Source: Apostichopus parvimensis (lineage: Eukaryota > Echinodermata > Holothuroidea > Aspidochirotida > Stichopodidae). Taken from it: 26,442 bases of DNA. Below the pieces are notes generated by a model, which was not told the origin of the DNA, did not search any database, and saw only the letters and a list, made by a program, of their open reading frames with translations. A program made the position numbers and the translations under genes. The stretch covers positions 17,801 through 44,242 of the forward strand of contig KN889901.1 of NCBI GenBank assembly GCA_000934455.1, read 5' to 3'. Positions 1-11,531 of the stretch are shown here, one piece after another (position 1 is the first letter of the stretch; each line of letters begins with the position of its first letter).

Positions 1-675
1 ACAAACCAAGGAATACACTTGACAAGTGCTTGGCCTAAGGGTTCTCCCATTTCGTGATTTTCTTTCAACTTTCAAGAAACTGATCCAATACAATCAACAG
101 TAGGGGGCAGGAGAGAGAGATGAAAATTTAATTTGGGTCAGAAAGAGTGAAAAAAAAGGTAAAAAATTCTTACGTGTGTCTGGTCTAGGTCTATCCAGAG
201 ATTACTACCTCAATATATTTTGATAGCTTGAAGTATGAGCACTGGGACTACCAGAGGATCGATACACGGGAGAATTATTTAATTTCACAGACTTTCAACG
301 AGGGGCCTGCTACCTCAACACAGTAAAGGTTTGATCAAAGCTCTGATAATAGTTTCCTATGAAAGCAAACTCACACCGAGATGGAAACAAGAGGTCCAGG
401 GTTCACAATGGGACTCCATGTTTGATCCATAGTGGAAATGCAGAAGCTAACACCGGTTACCTGCAGCGACAGGGTAACGTTCATGTCAAACTCTTCCATC
501 ATTGATGCCAATTTTAGTTCAATTCAACCATTACACATGTTTTTATATTGTCTACTAGACAGTCTTTACCCATTTAAATATGTTTTCCTACAAATTATGT
601 TAAAGATATGAAAGATGACACCTACTTCATATCAGAGACAGAATCATGCCATCGTCACACAAACAGAAGCTTTAG
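1..675. other. Non-coding stretch, no recognised feature
   Basis: AT-rich sequence with no coding frame of interest, no RNA gene and no repeat beyond a short GA run near 109-121. A 106-codon plus-strand frame starts at 608, but most of it lies in the GA minisatellite that follows and is compositional. Confidence 0.6.
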
Positions 676-1445
676 AAGAGGAGGAGTAGGGAAGGGTGGG
701 AAGAAACAGAGTAGTGGGAGAGGACAGGTAAGTGGGAGAAGATGGAGGAGTGAGAGAAGACAGGTAAGTGGGAGAAGGGGAGGAGTAGGGAGAAGACAGG
801 TAAGTGGGAGAAGGGAAGGAATAGGGAAAGAGTGGGAGAAGACTGGTATGTGGGAGAAGATGGAGGAGTGGGAGAATGGGACTAGGGAAAGAGTAGGAGA
901 AGACAGAGTAGTGGGAGAAGACAGGTGAGTGGGAGAAGGGGAGGAGTAGGGAAAGAGTGGGAGAAGACTGGCAAGTGGGAGAAGATGAAGGAGTGGGAGA
1001 AGACAGGTAAGTGGGAGAAGGGAAGGAATAGGGAAAGAGTGGGAGAAGATGGGTAAGTGGGAGAAGATGGAGGAGTGGAAGGGGAGTAGGGAAAGAGTGG
1101 GAGAAGACGGGTAAGTGAGAGAAGACATGTAAGTGGGAGAAGGATATGAGTAGGGAAAGAGTGGGAGGAGACAGGTAAGTGGGGAAGACTGGGATGGGAG
1201 AAGAGGGAGAGTGGGGGAAGGGAAAGAGTGGGAGAAGACGGGTAAGTGGGCGAAGATGGGAGAAGACAAGTAGGTGGGAGAAGACGGGTAGGTGGGAGAA
1301 CTGGGTAAGTTGGAGAAGACGGAGGAGTGGGAGAAGACGGAGGAGTGGGGGTTAATGCAAGGAGTGGGAGAAGGGGAGTGGCAGGAGACGGTGGCAGAAG
1401 GAGAGGAATGGGAGAAGGGATGTAGTGGATGGGAGAAAGAAAGCT
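676..1445 (+). repeat. GA-rich minisatellite with embedded GTAAGT motifs
   Basis: A tandem array of degenerate units of about 15-18 bases built on GTGGGAGAAGA plus CAGGTAA or GGAGGA segments, arranged in higher-order blocks. The plus strand is almost free of C and has few T outside the GT steps. GTAAGT occurs at 728, 764, 800, 1007, 1053, 1111, 1129, 1175, 1242 and 1305, with GTGAGT at 924. Two overlapping antisense frames of 204 and 189 codons (655-1269 and 882-1451) read as Ser/Pro/Leu-rich low-complexity peptide. They exist because the array lacks stop triplets in those frames, so I do not call them genes. Confidence 0.93.
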
Positions 1446-1651
1446 GGGCAAATATATATTTTACAATCTGGGAAAGTTCCTACAGCCCTCTTCCTTTCTC
1501 CCATGCCATAGACATGTTGCTACACTACAAATTTTATAAGGTCCCTAAACAGACAAATTGTTTGGGGCATAAAATATCTGTATCATCTGTGCCAATGAAT
1601 GATGGTTGGAGTAGGTTCTCCTTGTTGCTTCAATTTGTACAGTATGCATGC

Positions 1652-1826
1652 CCTTTAATGACTTCATTCATGCCTTAGCAACCACCCTCCTTAAAGACCT
1701 TTAATGACTTCATTCATGCATTAGCAACCACCCTCCTCATAGACCTATCATGACTCATTCATGCCTTAGCAACCACCCTCCTTAAAGACCTTTAATGACT
1801 TCATTCATGCCTTAGCAACCACCCTC
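1652..1826. repeat. 46-bp minisatellite, about 3.8 copies
   Basis: Four tandem units begin at 1652, 1698, 1744 and 1789. The unit starts CCTTTAATGACTTCATTCAT and continues with GCCTTAGCAACCACCCTCC and an AAAGA-type end. Copies 1 and 2 are 46 bases, copy 3 is 45 with a CTATCATGACT variant, and copy 4 is incomplete. Units differ by only a few substitutions, so the expansion looks recent. It is unrelated in sequence to the GA minisatellite about 200 bases to the left. Confidence 0.92.
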
Positions 1827-3079
1827 ATTATATCCATGAGAATATGTCTGCACATGGCATACCTATAGTCATCGCTGTCATATATGAAATTTTCAAATTG
1901 CTTTGAATGCAAGCTTAGTGGCTTAGTTTGCTTTAGGCATTCCTTTATTCATTTCCTCTAAGTCCAATTAGTTCTCCTTTGCTCTATACATCTGTCATGG
2001 AGGCTTCATCATGACCTGACATCAAATAAAAATATTCTTTTGACTGCCTGTCTGACTGCCCTGTCCAGAACAAGCTATATTTATGTACCTATCAATGATT
2101 CACAGCTTCCAGCCACATTGTACATAACCCGAGGACTAAATAAGTCTTCCATATTTGTATTTCAGAAGAAAAGAAAACTTAATATACATGTTTGGAACAG
2201 ATCATGTCTCTCATTAAGATGATATGCAAACATATCGTGTAAAATGAATAAATACACAGTGGATAGACCATGTGAATAAACACAACACAACATATGCTCC
2301 TGAGATGATTATACCTACAGAGCCCTTAATTTTATCATAAATGGGCATGTGAAAAAATTCAGATTTGACACCAAAGTCATGTTTTAAAGTAGCTTTTTCC
2401 CGTACATTTTAACAAATATCTAAGACTGCAGTTAATTTAGAAGAGAAATCTCCTTTAAAAAGTAGTTTGTTAGCTTGATAGTTAATACAATGAGCGCAAG
2501 AAGTTGAAATGGTTAAACAACTTTCAATAGCTTTTAATAATCTTTGTGATAATGAGTATGAATATGAAAAGTGCCTGGGCCACAAATTTATTAAAATCAA
2601 AGTAAACTTTTAAATAAAAGTCCTAATAATTTTTGTTTTTCTCTTTTTGAGTATTATTTACCAGGTTCGGTAAAAACATAAAACAATTCTGATACTATTT
2701 CACAAATGAAAATCAAATTGCAATGTATAGTTAAATAGCATTAATTAATAAAGTCAATTTTAATTAGGTAGGGAAACATCAACATTTTGAAAATGTCTCT
2801 CTATTTGTTGGTATCATGGAATTAAATTTTGTAAATAGCATATCAGTTATGAAATTCCCAGAATTGTGTTAAATTTTTAATATATATATTTTTAAATTGA
2901 CATAAATCTGATGAAAAATAGATCTACTGTATGAGAGTTCCTTAGATTGAGTGAACTCATTTGAATAAATAGTACAGTAGGCTAGGATTCATAAAATGTC
3001 AGAATCGCAGGTAACTCAGTGAAAGAGAAAAGTGGTATTGCTCCAACTAAAAATATTGATGAAAAGGTATACATACTCA
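1827..3079. other. AT-rich non-coding stretch
   Basis: No gene recognised. Only short frames are present (60 codons at 2040-2222, plus strand; 63 codons at 2409-2600, minus strand), without recognisable domains. The base composition is strongly AT-rich around 2600-2950. Confidence 0.55.
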
Positions 3080-3330
3080 TTGCGATGGTTTGAGCCCGAG
3101 AGGCGTAGGCAAGGCCTAATTACATTCACCAATGTTCAGCAATGAGAATCTGACTTCCTAATTTGTTCCCCTCCTAGGGCAACCGTTACACACACATGAC
3201 GATGATCATACAGTCACAGTCTCGAGAAAAGGGGACTGGGGATTGAGAGCGGATCAGCCGTTCGGTAGTTTGGTTTTTCGTGCCCAGGTTTTCTTGGGTG
3301 GCTTTCCTTAAAAAGTACCAAGTGTCTAAC
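3080..3330 (-). repeat. Possible degenerate interspersed repeat (GC-richer block)
   Basis: This block is clearly richer in G and C than its AT-rich flanks and has no convincing frame. Read on the minus strand it runs from GCCACCCAAGAAAACCTGGG near 3303-3284 to GGGCTCAAACC near 3089-3099. The latter resembles a degenerate RNA polymerase III B box. That arrangement recalls the tails and heads of retroposons, but I see no second copy in this window, so the call is weak. Confidence 0.22.
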
Positions 3331-4091
3331 CACAATTAGAGTAATGAAACTTTTTACCTCCATCTGAAAGGTTTAACGTCATCAAGAAAATTATCTTCTA
3401 AATTGACCTACTGAAGTGATTTTTTTTTTGGGGGGGGGGGCAGTTTTGGAGTCATCATCATTATTTTTTCTTATACTTGGATACTGAAGAGGATTAAATA
3501 AGCTATTGACATCTGGTCTAAAACTCTGGAGGATTAAAACAGATTTAAAGTGCTTTAGCAAATCCTGGGTGAAACAAGAAGAATCCGCAGCAAGAGCTAG
3601 CATATGTGGGTTGGGGAAGAATCATGCTAAACTTTGGTCTCTTCCAGCTCAAAATCTAAATAGCCAAGGTGGCAAAAACTGAATGTGGTGGTATGATAGC
3701 CCAAGCCATCAGATACCATATGGTAGATAGGACCATGTCAGTTGATAACTTCTGTGTATGCTCTAGCGGCCTCACTTGGAAAGTGACAAGTTTTAAAGTC
3801 AATGGTGCAATTAAATGTGGTACAACACCTACCTATACAGTAGCTAGATTGTGTCTTTCTTATATTGAAATCCAATGATAGTCTGTAATATGTGCATCCA
3901 TGTGCATCCATCTATGTGCATCCATGTCTCAACTGAGCAGTTGTTGAAAATTCATGTGGAAGCACTATAGTCATGTTGTAGCTCTGTCATATGATACATT
4001 TACATACTACAAAAAAAAATATAATTTTTTTTCTCCAGAATTTGCAATAAACCCCCATGAAATTTGTGAAAACTTTTACGTTGATTTACAG
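3331..4091. other. Non-coding stretch with T10G11 tract
   Basis: It contains a T run abutting a G run (about 3420-3440) and three copies of TGTGCATCCA at 3891, 3901 and 3915. The minus frame at 3391-3603 and plus frame at 3669-3878 are short and unrecognised. Confidence 0.5.
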
Positions 4092-4310
4092 TTAACATTG
4101 AAAATAACGAGAGTTTATTAACTTATCACACGTAATTGTGATCATATTACATAATTAGTTGATTTGATTTGCATATATGCAGTAAAATAAACAATCAGTA
4201 TGTTTACGTTAATGTCATTAGATATATATGTGGAATGATTGCACTCTGATCTTTGATAAATATCAGTGAACCTTTGTTTTCTCTTTCCTGTTATTCAGGG
4301 GAAAAGTACC
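4092..4310 (+). repeat. Diverged tandem duplication, copy 1
   Basis: Shares with the segment at about 4368-4575 an ordered series of motifs: TGAAAATAA, AGTTTA, a CATATATGCAG/CATACAGAAAA region, AAACAATCAGT, GTTTAC/GTTTAC-like, and finally TTTGTTTTCTCTTTCCTGTT followed by an ATTCAG end. The last piece looks like a polypyrimidine tract and splice acceptor. Following it, GGGAAAAGTACC opens a frame of about 23 codons that ends at a TAA near 4369. I recognise no protein in it. Confidence 0.55.
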
Positions 4311-4367
4311 TTTTTGCAAGAATTTGCTTTAATCCATCAAGCTTTGAAATTACTGAGTGCTTATAAT

Positions 4368-4575
4368 TAATAATGAAAATAAATGAAAGTTTACCTTTTC
4401 ACATCTTAAATATGCTCAGTCTTTAATTGCGGATCGTTTGATTCTCATACAGAAAAAGAAACAATCAGTTTACTCTTATATCTTTTGATTCATCCGGTGT
4501 GTGGACTTGGATAGAAATATTTGCATACAGTTTGTTTTCTCTTTCTTGTTATACAGGAACCCTTGAAAAGTCCAA
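4368..4575 (+). repeat. Diverged tandem duplication, copy 2
   Basis: Second copy of the preceding unit, offset by roughly 265-275 bases and substantially diverged. The best-kept block is its 3' end, TTTGTTTTCTCTTTCTTGTT followed by ATACAG, at about 4530-4556. After this acceptor-like end a frame of about 42 codons (beginning EPLKSPIFSKYLLG) stays open to a TGA near 4683. Its product is not recognised. Confidence 0.55.
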
Positions 4576-5135
4576 TATTTTCCAAGTACCTGCTAGGTAT
4601 AATACCTACAATAGGTTCCCTTTGTTATCACTGTCAAGTAGCTGACAAGCTATATACCATTGTTTCTAAAGAATCAGGTCAATGACAATAGCATTATTAT
4701 ACGAAAGCTTACTATGCACCCAGAGTTTAGCTAAGACTCAGGTTAAGTCATAAAAAGTGTTCTGACACGGTACACAACAGAACATTTACTTTAGCTCTGC
4801 TGAAGGTGTAAAGGCGTGTTGCAATCTGTGACGACTTCAAACATTGTTAACACGCAAACATGCGATGCAAGCACTGACTGCGCGAGACAGAGAGGAGGTT
4901 AAGACAATATACAACAACAAATGTGTGTGGGGGCTGTAACAGTTGCAAAGCAGGGGTAGAGGGCCAAGTTGGTGGCCAGAATTGTGTCCAAAAAATCATG
5001 AAATTGACACATTTGATAATGCTGTGTATGTCCAAATTCATACATATTAAACTTGAGGTCTTGGATATATCATCATACTTCAAAAATATATTCAACTGAA
5101 TTATAATCTATTACCATTGCCAATGCCAATGTGAA
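4576..5135. other. Non-coding stretch, no recognised feature
   Basis: Nothing convincing. An 82-codon minus frame at 4847-5095 has no recognisable domain. Confidence 0.5.
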
Positions 5136-5143
5136 TTTTTTTT

Positions 5144-5182
<39 letters not shown>
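5136..5182. repeat. T18G29 homopolymer junction
   Basis: Eighteen T residues (5136-5153) are followed without a break by twenty-nine G residues (5154-5182). Smaller tracts of the same architecture occur at about 3420-3440 and, on the opposite strand, at 21728-21749 and 9455-9470. The exact lengths of such runs are error-prone in assemblies. Confidence 0.9.
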
Positions 5183-8021
5183 AGAGGTCAGAACATTATC
5201 CCATAAGCCTAAAGGTAAAGAAGTACTCTAGATAAGGTTTATGACATTATGATATGCTACATGTGGATAGGGTGGGATGAGCCCCTATGCCTTGCTTCCC
5301 TCCCCCTCCCAATCTCCCCCCCCATCTATTGTCCCCTCTACAGCTGACCACACAAGGAGAGGAAATGTAATTAAGTGCAAGGGCACTGGGTACACTATTG
5401 TAAACATCAAAAGCAAGTGGTTGGGGAAATGGTCTGTATTCTTCAATAATTTCCCTTAAAGGTAACACTGCACAAAAATCTTTAACCATTACCCATACAT
5501 ATCTATAAACATATATGGATAGATAGATATGCATGCATGCATTCATGAAGGTATATGTTTCAATTGTTCATAAATCATAACCACTATGATTTTTTTTTTA
5601 ATACACCGATTCCTGCATGGTTAAACTGGTATAACCATAACCTACCTTTAAACCATGGATGATTAAATATTTATATCCTGGGTGATGTTTTATCACCATG
5701 ATGTGACTTTACAGACACCTCCTTCCAACTACTTCAACAACTCTTTCCTAGTCAATGTCTACCAACCCTCCCCTCCCCCTAACCCCCCCCCCCTCTAAAT
5801 GTTTTATATAGAAAGGATCTAGGTTTGATTCAATAGTGTCTAAGCACAAGGATTTATTTTTGTTGAGAAGCAACAGGATGTTATGACCTTACATGAGGTC
5901 ATTGCCAATGAATCATACACCACAAACACCACAAACCCTATACTGAATTCTGACATATATACTGTACTACCAGCAGGGACAATAGATCAACCTGTTTTCA
6001 TACAACCCTACAGGTCTTTCCCAGAAATCCTATTTGATTCCTTGTTTTCAGTCTATCAGGCTTAAAAAGAAAACAGTGATTCAGCACATAAAATTATTAA
6101 CATAACCAGCCAAGTCATAGTTATAGGAAATGGAGCAAAACAAATATTTTACAGAAGTTAAAACCAGGCTAAAAGTTGGTGATACTCTACAATACTATTT
6201 GCCTGTTTTCTGATACTTACAGTTTAGGTATCACTTCTTAATTGCATAAATAATCAGTGATCAATAGAATGCATCAATTATCCAAGATTTGCTGCGATTT
6301 GGTCAAAGATTACCAATTGCGTAATGATTCGATGAATGCACTTTTTCAGAAAGAGAAGATCAATATTTCTCACTTACAAGCTTGACAAAATTGTTCCTTT
6401 TCTATGGAGAGGAAGGCAAGAATATTATTTTCTAGAAACACTTTCCTCAAGTTAATTTAAATGCTCAACAATTTAAACTAGTAATAATGTAATAAGTGAT
6501 ACCATCATCCTAAATTAATTTAATCAAAGAGAGGGGTGGGGGAGGGGGGGGAGTGAACAACTGCTTACCTACTGCAGAAGCCTATGTAGGTAAATATATA
6601 TCAGTTAAGAGGGCATGAGGTTTCAATTTTAACATTATCTTCTGCAAAGGCAAGCTAAAATAAAAACAATTTAAGGACACATTGTTTTGATCACAGCATC
6701 CTAAGTTCCCTAACATACCAACAAATTGTACACATTTTTGCATATAGATTGTAAAACATCACAATAATTTTGTTGCTATTTGAGGAATAATTTCACATTT
6801 CTTCACCAACATACACACTCAGACTTCAACTGAGGAAGGACGCTGTAAACATTGTCACTGTGGCCCCCATGTCATATTGTCCCTTCCCCCTAATCCATTA
6901 CAGAATGTGTTCTTATCTTATAGTAGTGGGACAAGGGATCAGATTTCGAATAATACAGTGGGAGATGGGGCACATATATGTCCCCTTGAACCTTCAGAGT
7001 GGGGGATTTGTAATGGATTTCATTCTTATCATCTCACTTGAATTATTGACCATTTTTAATCTTTCTATGTATTCTTTGAATGACACTTGCTATAGTTCCA
7101 AAAGAATGCTTATAGAAGAGACACCTAAATGGACATACTGTGTCAACGGAGGCAAAGTGTGTGAACCTGAAGGTTTCAAGCCAAATCCCATGTAAGAGGT
7201 CTGTAAAAATCTCTCCCTCCCCCTCCCTGCCCCACACACAAATTAAAGAATTAATTAATTAAAAAAGGAAAAAACATATATATTAGACATGTTTAGATCA
7301 CATATGCTTTGTGCAATTAGAAAGGCGGGAGGTACACTGGCACCCCCCCCCCCCCCCGTCATATCCAAATCCAGCTAAAATCTCTCAAATTTGTCCCGAA
7401 ATTTCACTTGCATTTCCCTCTGTTGGTATTTTTCAAGTGTAATATATCATCCCTATATAGGAATCAAGCAGTTTTTACACTTTCTTCTGGTATTATGTTT
7501 CCTCTTTTAATCCCTTTACATTCTCTCAACATTTGTCTTTCCCGTCTCTGACCTAGAACATGAATGAATCATTGTCTGCTGGGTATACCCCAGTCATCCA
7601 GCCAGCCAATCAGCACTCTTGATTAGTATGATCCTTTAGGTACATTATAGGAATCATGACCGTCTGCAAATCATTTTATTTTTGCGCACAATGTATTCCA
7701 ATTCTTTCCCGACAACATTCAACATTAAAAAATGTACAGGTTTTCAAAAGAAACTGAATGAGGCCCTATACAGATTATACTCATACAAAACGCTTAAAGC
7801 TATGTATTAGCTCTGAATCGAGGGGTTCAATCAAGCATTTTACTAAATGGGTAATAAAGTTAAAGAGCACTATTTTCATATTTATCTCCTGAAGGCACAT
7901 TTCTCTGACTCATAATAGATTGAATTCGTTCAGCTGAGTGGTAAATAAACGCTAGTATAAAAATATTTAAGTAGACTTAGGCTGCTCGGTGCATGCTATG
8001 CAAGAAATCTCCAGCTCGCAT
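5183..8021. other. Non-coding stretch with C/G-rich tracts
   Basis: No gene recognised. It contains short GATA/GCAT repeats near 5511-5543, a four-run C tract at 5766-5793 (G-quadruplex pattern on the minus strand), a G-rich tract at 6533-6551 and a C15 run at 7343-7357. A 111-codon plus frame (6860-7195) reads as mixed composition with no domain I know, and I treat it as chance. Confidence 0.5.
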
Positions 8022-8088
8022 TGACGTCATCACAACATTTTGTGCAGCCGCAAATTTTGACGACTGTTCATAGACATTGAAAGTAAGT
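8022..8088 (+). promoter_or_regulatory. Candidate promoter: palindromic CRE plus downstream splice donor
   Basis: A full cAMP-response element, TGACGTCA, lies at 8022-8029. An exact donor consensus, GTAAGT, follows at 8083-8088, preceded by GAAA. A TATAAAAAT string lies upstream at 7956-7964. This is the arrangement expected of a start region with a short untranslated first exon on the plus strand. No downstream coding exon was recognised to support it, so this is inference from motifs only. Confidence 0.22.
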
Positions 8089-8193
8089 GAATTATTATTC
8101 AGGTGTTTATGTTTTATTAGGAGAAATTTAGCCTTAATATCTGTTTACAAGCAATTGTCACAAAAGTTACTTGGTCTCAATTCAACTGACAAT

Positions 8194-8268
8194 GGAGGGC
8201 GAGGGAGGGGAGGGGAAGGAGGGGAGGGGTAGGAGGGAGGGGAAGGAGAAAGGAGGGGAGGAGAAAGG
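8194..8268 (+). repeat. Polypurine tract with G-quadruplex pattern
   Basis: About 75 bases of nearly pure G and A. Positions 8197-8215 read as GGG, CGA, GGG, A, GGGG, A, GGGG, which fits the classical four-run G-quadruplex pattern with short loops. More G runs follow downstream. It begins about 105 bases after the candidate splice donor at 8083. Confidence 0.85.
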
Positions 8269-11200
8269 TCAGATTTGACCTTGATATTTTTGACAAAGAC
8301 AGTGTTTTATAGCCTAATAGTAAAAGAGAAATTTTGAAAACATAGTGGGATGTTGAACAGGCAATATGATATAAGAGTTTAGTATTAGAGTTTATAACTA
8401 ATTACAAAACATAAATTCTTACAGTATTCCTCCCATGAAACCCTCCCCCCCCCCCCCATCTTTCTGATATGCTTCAGAGCCAATTAAAGTTTGAGATTGA
8501 GAGGGAACAGGAGTTGGACCAATTAATCGTTCAGTGGTGAAGAATATGCCATTTGTGGCTTCACCACACATGCATGAAAGTCATTGCTCTTTAAAATGAT
8601 TGAGGACATGTTCCTATGTTCCCCTCCTCTGGTATTGGGGGGGGGGGCTTGCTTTGTGCATCTATGACCTATACTTTGCACCCAACCCTCCTTTGGTTAC
8701 TTGCTTGACTCTACCAATGCTTCTGACAAATGTCTTGTTTGTGGAATGTTATGTCAGGTAGTCTAGACCAAAACTTTTACATTTTAATAACTACCTGTGT
8801 TGTCATACTTGTTCCCATAAATATGATTCAAGATAATAGCTCAGTGGTGAGAGAGGAAGTTGTCATAAAGTGAAAGTTGTTTATAACCTTCTAATTTGAC
8901 GTGGTCTAGTGTCAGGGCAAAACCACCTATACACTGAGAAGAGAGAAAGAGGTTGTTGAACCCTTAACTTTTCTAAACAAAATGCCTTCCATCCCAACCA
9001 TTATGCCTGCAGCCATTCCCTCATGTTTACACAGACAAGTAATGACATTAATGTTTATAACATGTACATCTATTCCAAATTTTAGTCATGTATACAAATT
9101 AAGGTAATCAAATTAACCACAAAAACACTAAATGGGAAATAACAATATAAACACATTTCAAAGAGCAAATAAATTATTGAGAAGAATGGGACTCTACTCC
9201 CACATTTTCTTTTCCCCTGCCTCCCCCGCCTTCCCCCCGCCTTCCCTATCTCCTCCCACCATGCACTGCCAAAATAATCCATGTCATTCAAAATGTACAC
9301 AGCATCCGCTTGTCGTCAGAACTTCAAATTTGTAATGCTTGTAATCTTACAATGGTGTTAACACCAATAATGTATAATAACAGATCTGAGATTACTTTCC
9401 TGTTTTATTTTGTTCAATTTTCCTCTCCCCCAAACCCCCCTCCCACCCCTACTGCCCCCCCCCCAAAAAACTCTTTCCAAAGTCACCAACACAGCAAAAT
9501 GCTACTTGCATCACATCAGCACAGATATGCAATTTAGTGCATTTATATATGTGGGAATACCTACTGATATAACCAATAACCTGAAAACGGGGAAGTTTTG
9601 TTTACATTTCTCATATCCATGCAATTCAAATGTTATTAAAGTTCCAGTGATGTAAACTATAGAAATAACAAAACTTCCTCCATGAAAGTCTTTAATTAAT
9701 ACAATGCTCTCTTCCCTTACAATTTCCTAGACATCTGTTTGCAGACTTGATGTTATAGCTGGCTGTTATAATACGATAAGTTTAAAGATAAATATATCAG
9801 TCGCATTTTACCCATATATAAACTAAACAAACTCCTGGAGACTTGTTGCTTACCTCTTAAGCTGGATATTCACCAAAGAGAAACACAATCTGACCACGCT
9901 TGTTGTGTACACAACCCACTCGGAAGTCTACTCAAGGAGACAGACACATGTGCACGGAATAAATTTCATAGATTTGAAGAGATATATTACGGTGGTTGAC
10001 GTCGATTGTCTGATTCTTTTCTGCATCTCTAGGCCAACCCACATCCTCGTAGTATTATTGTATTGCAAGTATACAAAATCTTCAAATTTGCTGATTTTTA
10101 TTTTGTGAATTGCATCCAGCAATAGCAGGGGAACTTATGTCATCATGGCAATGAAGCCTGAATATTTATGTTTTTGTTTTTGTTTATGTTTAAATCATTT
10201 ATCCACAGAGGGAAAAAAATATTGTAAACAAAAAGTAGCATTTTGATGATATTCTTAATTTAAAGAGAACATTTGAAAGAGCTATCAAGTTAAAGCAAAT
10301 AATTCGAGGATGAATCAACAAGCAGATTATAGTAGAAAAGTAAAGGTTTTAGTTCAAAGAAAACCTACACTGATGAGATATCACAGACCACATCATGATG
10401 TAATCTACTTTACTGTAATAAGGAAGGGTGCAGCCGGTTAAGATCCGGGTAACATTCAATCAATCAATTATTCTAGTTCTGGACAGAAATATTGAGATGG
10501 TGTTTTCCGGGTGGAATATGTTGCTCTATAAGATGAATGTAACATTGCTGCCATTACAATATCCCTTTAAAGGAGCTTCTGAAATGAGTCAGAGAGAACT
10601 CTCCATATTAATACATAGTTAGATCCATTCAAAGTCATCGATATTACTCCCAAATATGCTAGAAAGTTAAATTAATGGTCACCAATGCTCAGATTTCAAC
10701 GAGCACTTTAAACTTGTCACCCTCAAATCATTTTGCTTTACTGAGACACTTAAATGTCTAATTGAACCGTTCTCTATGTCTGGAAAAATATTGGGAATCA
10801 TATTGGAAAATTTGGGACCTTTTATTTTCAAATACTTTGTCAGTTTCTCACATATGCTGTGTGATTGCAAGTGGCAAAATATTTACCCTCACTATACCAG
10901 CTCTCAATATTAAGATAGACTTCAGTGATTTTCTGTTCAATTTGCTTGGTGAGCTACTAAGATGACATCATATCCCTACAATGTCCATCTTAAAGGTACC
11001 ATGTCAAAAGCAGGATGTTGATCTATTAACTCCACAGTTTCACATAACACACACTGCATGTCTGTATAGACATCATACTGTACCTATTGTTTGATACTGA
11101 TTCATTCTAGTTGAGCAGGATTTTATTTTCATTTTCTGTTCTTTTTGAAGTTGCTTTACTATTTTGACAGGGTGCCTAAGATGTATCAAGTTCAAGCACA

Positions 11201-11531
11201 ACATCACTGTGTTTACAAACTTTGTGGCAAAAAAAAAATAGATTTTTCTGAAAAATCAAATAAAGGAGCAAAATCATCACTAGTTGTCTTAACTTCTCAC
11301 TAAACTGTTCAAGGAGTGCCAGCTGAATCTTAGAACAGCAGTATGTATGTTAGTCTAAAAAGACTTAAAAGTTTAATGTTGACGAAAGTTTTATGTTGAC
11401 GTTTAATAGTCACCACATTCCAGCCACATGAAGAAACTCACAATGTAAAGCTATAGACTTCAAAGTTTTTGACTGTTTTGTGCTAGAAAACCTTTTGACA
11501 TCAAGTTTTGCATGAATCTACGGATCTGACC
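8269..11531. other. Long non-coding stretch
   Basis: No gene, RNA gene or repeat family recognised. C and G runs occur near 8445-8457 and 8637-8648, and a C10A6 tract at 9455-9470. Short frames at 9310-9655, 9905-10122 and 10428-10965 have no recognisable domains and several overlap on opposite strands. Confidence 0.5.

Noticed and set aside
655-1451. Two long antisense frames (204 and 189 codons) rich in Ser, Pro and Leu
   Set aside because: They lie entirely on the GA minisatellite, overlap each other in different frames, and exist because the repeat contains no stop triplets there. No unique flanking protein sequence.
6860-7195. 111-codon plus-strand frame
   Set aside because: No domain, no splice context, and an overlapping minus frame. 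Length is within chance for this much DNA.
9353-9366. 14-base perfect palindrome TGGTGTTAACACCA (also GTTGTGTACACAAC at 9902-9915)
   Set aside because: One or two palindromes of this length are expected by chance in a window this size.
10428-10965. Overlapping short frames on both strands
   Set aside because: About 65 codons each, no recognisable domain, no consistent splice signals.
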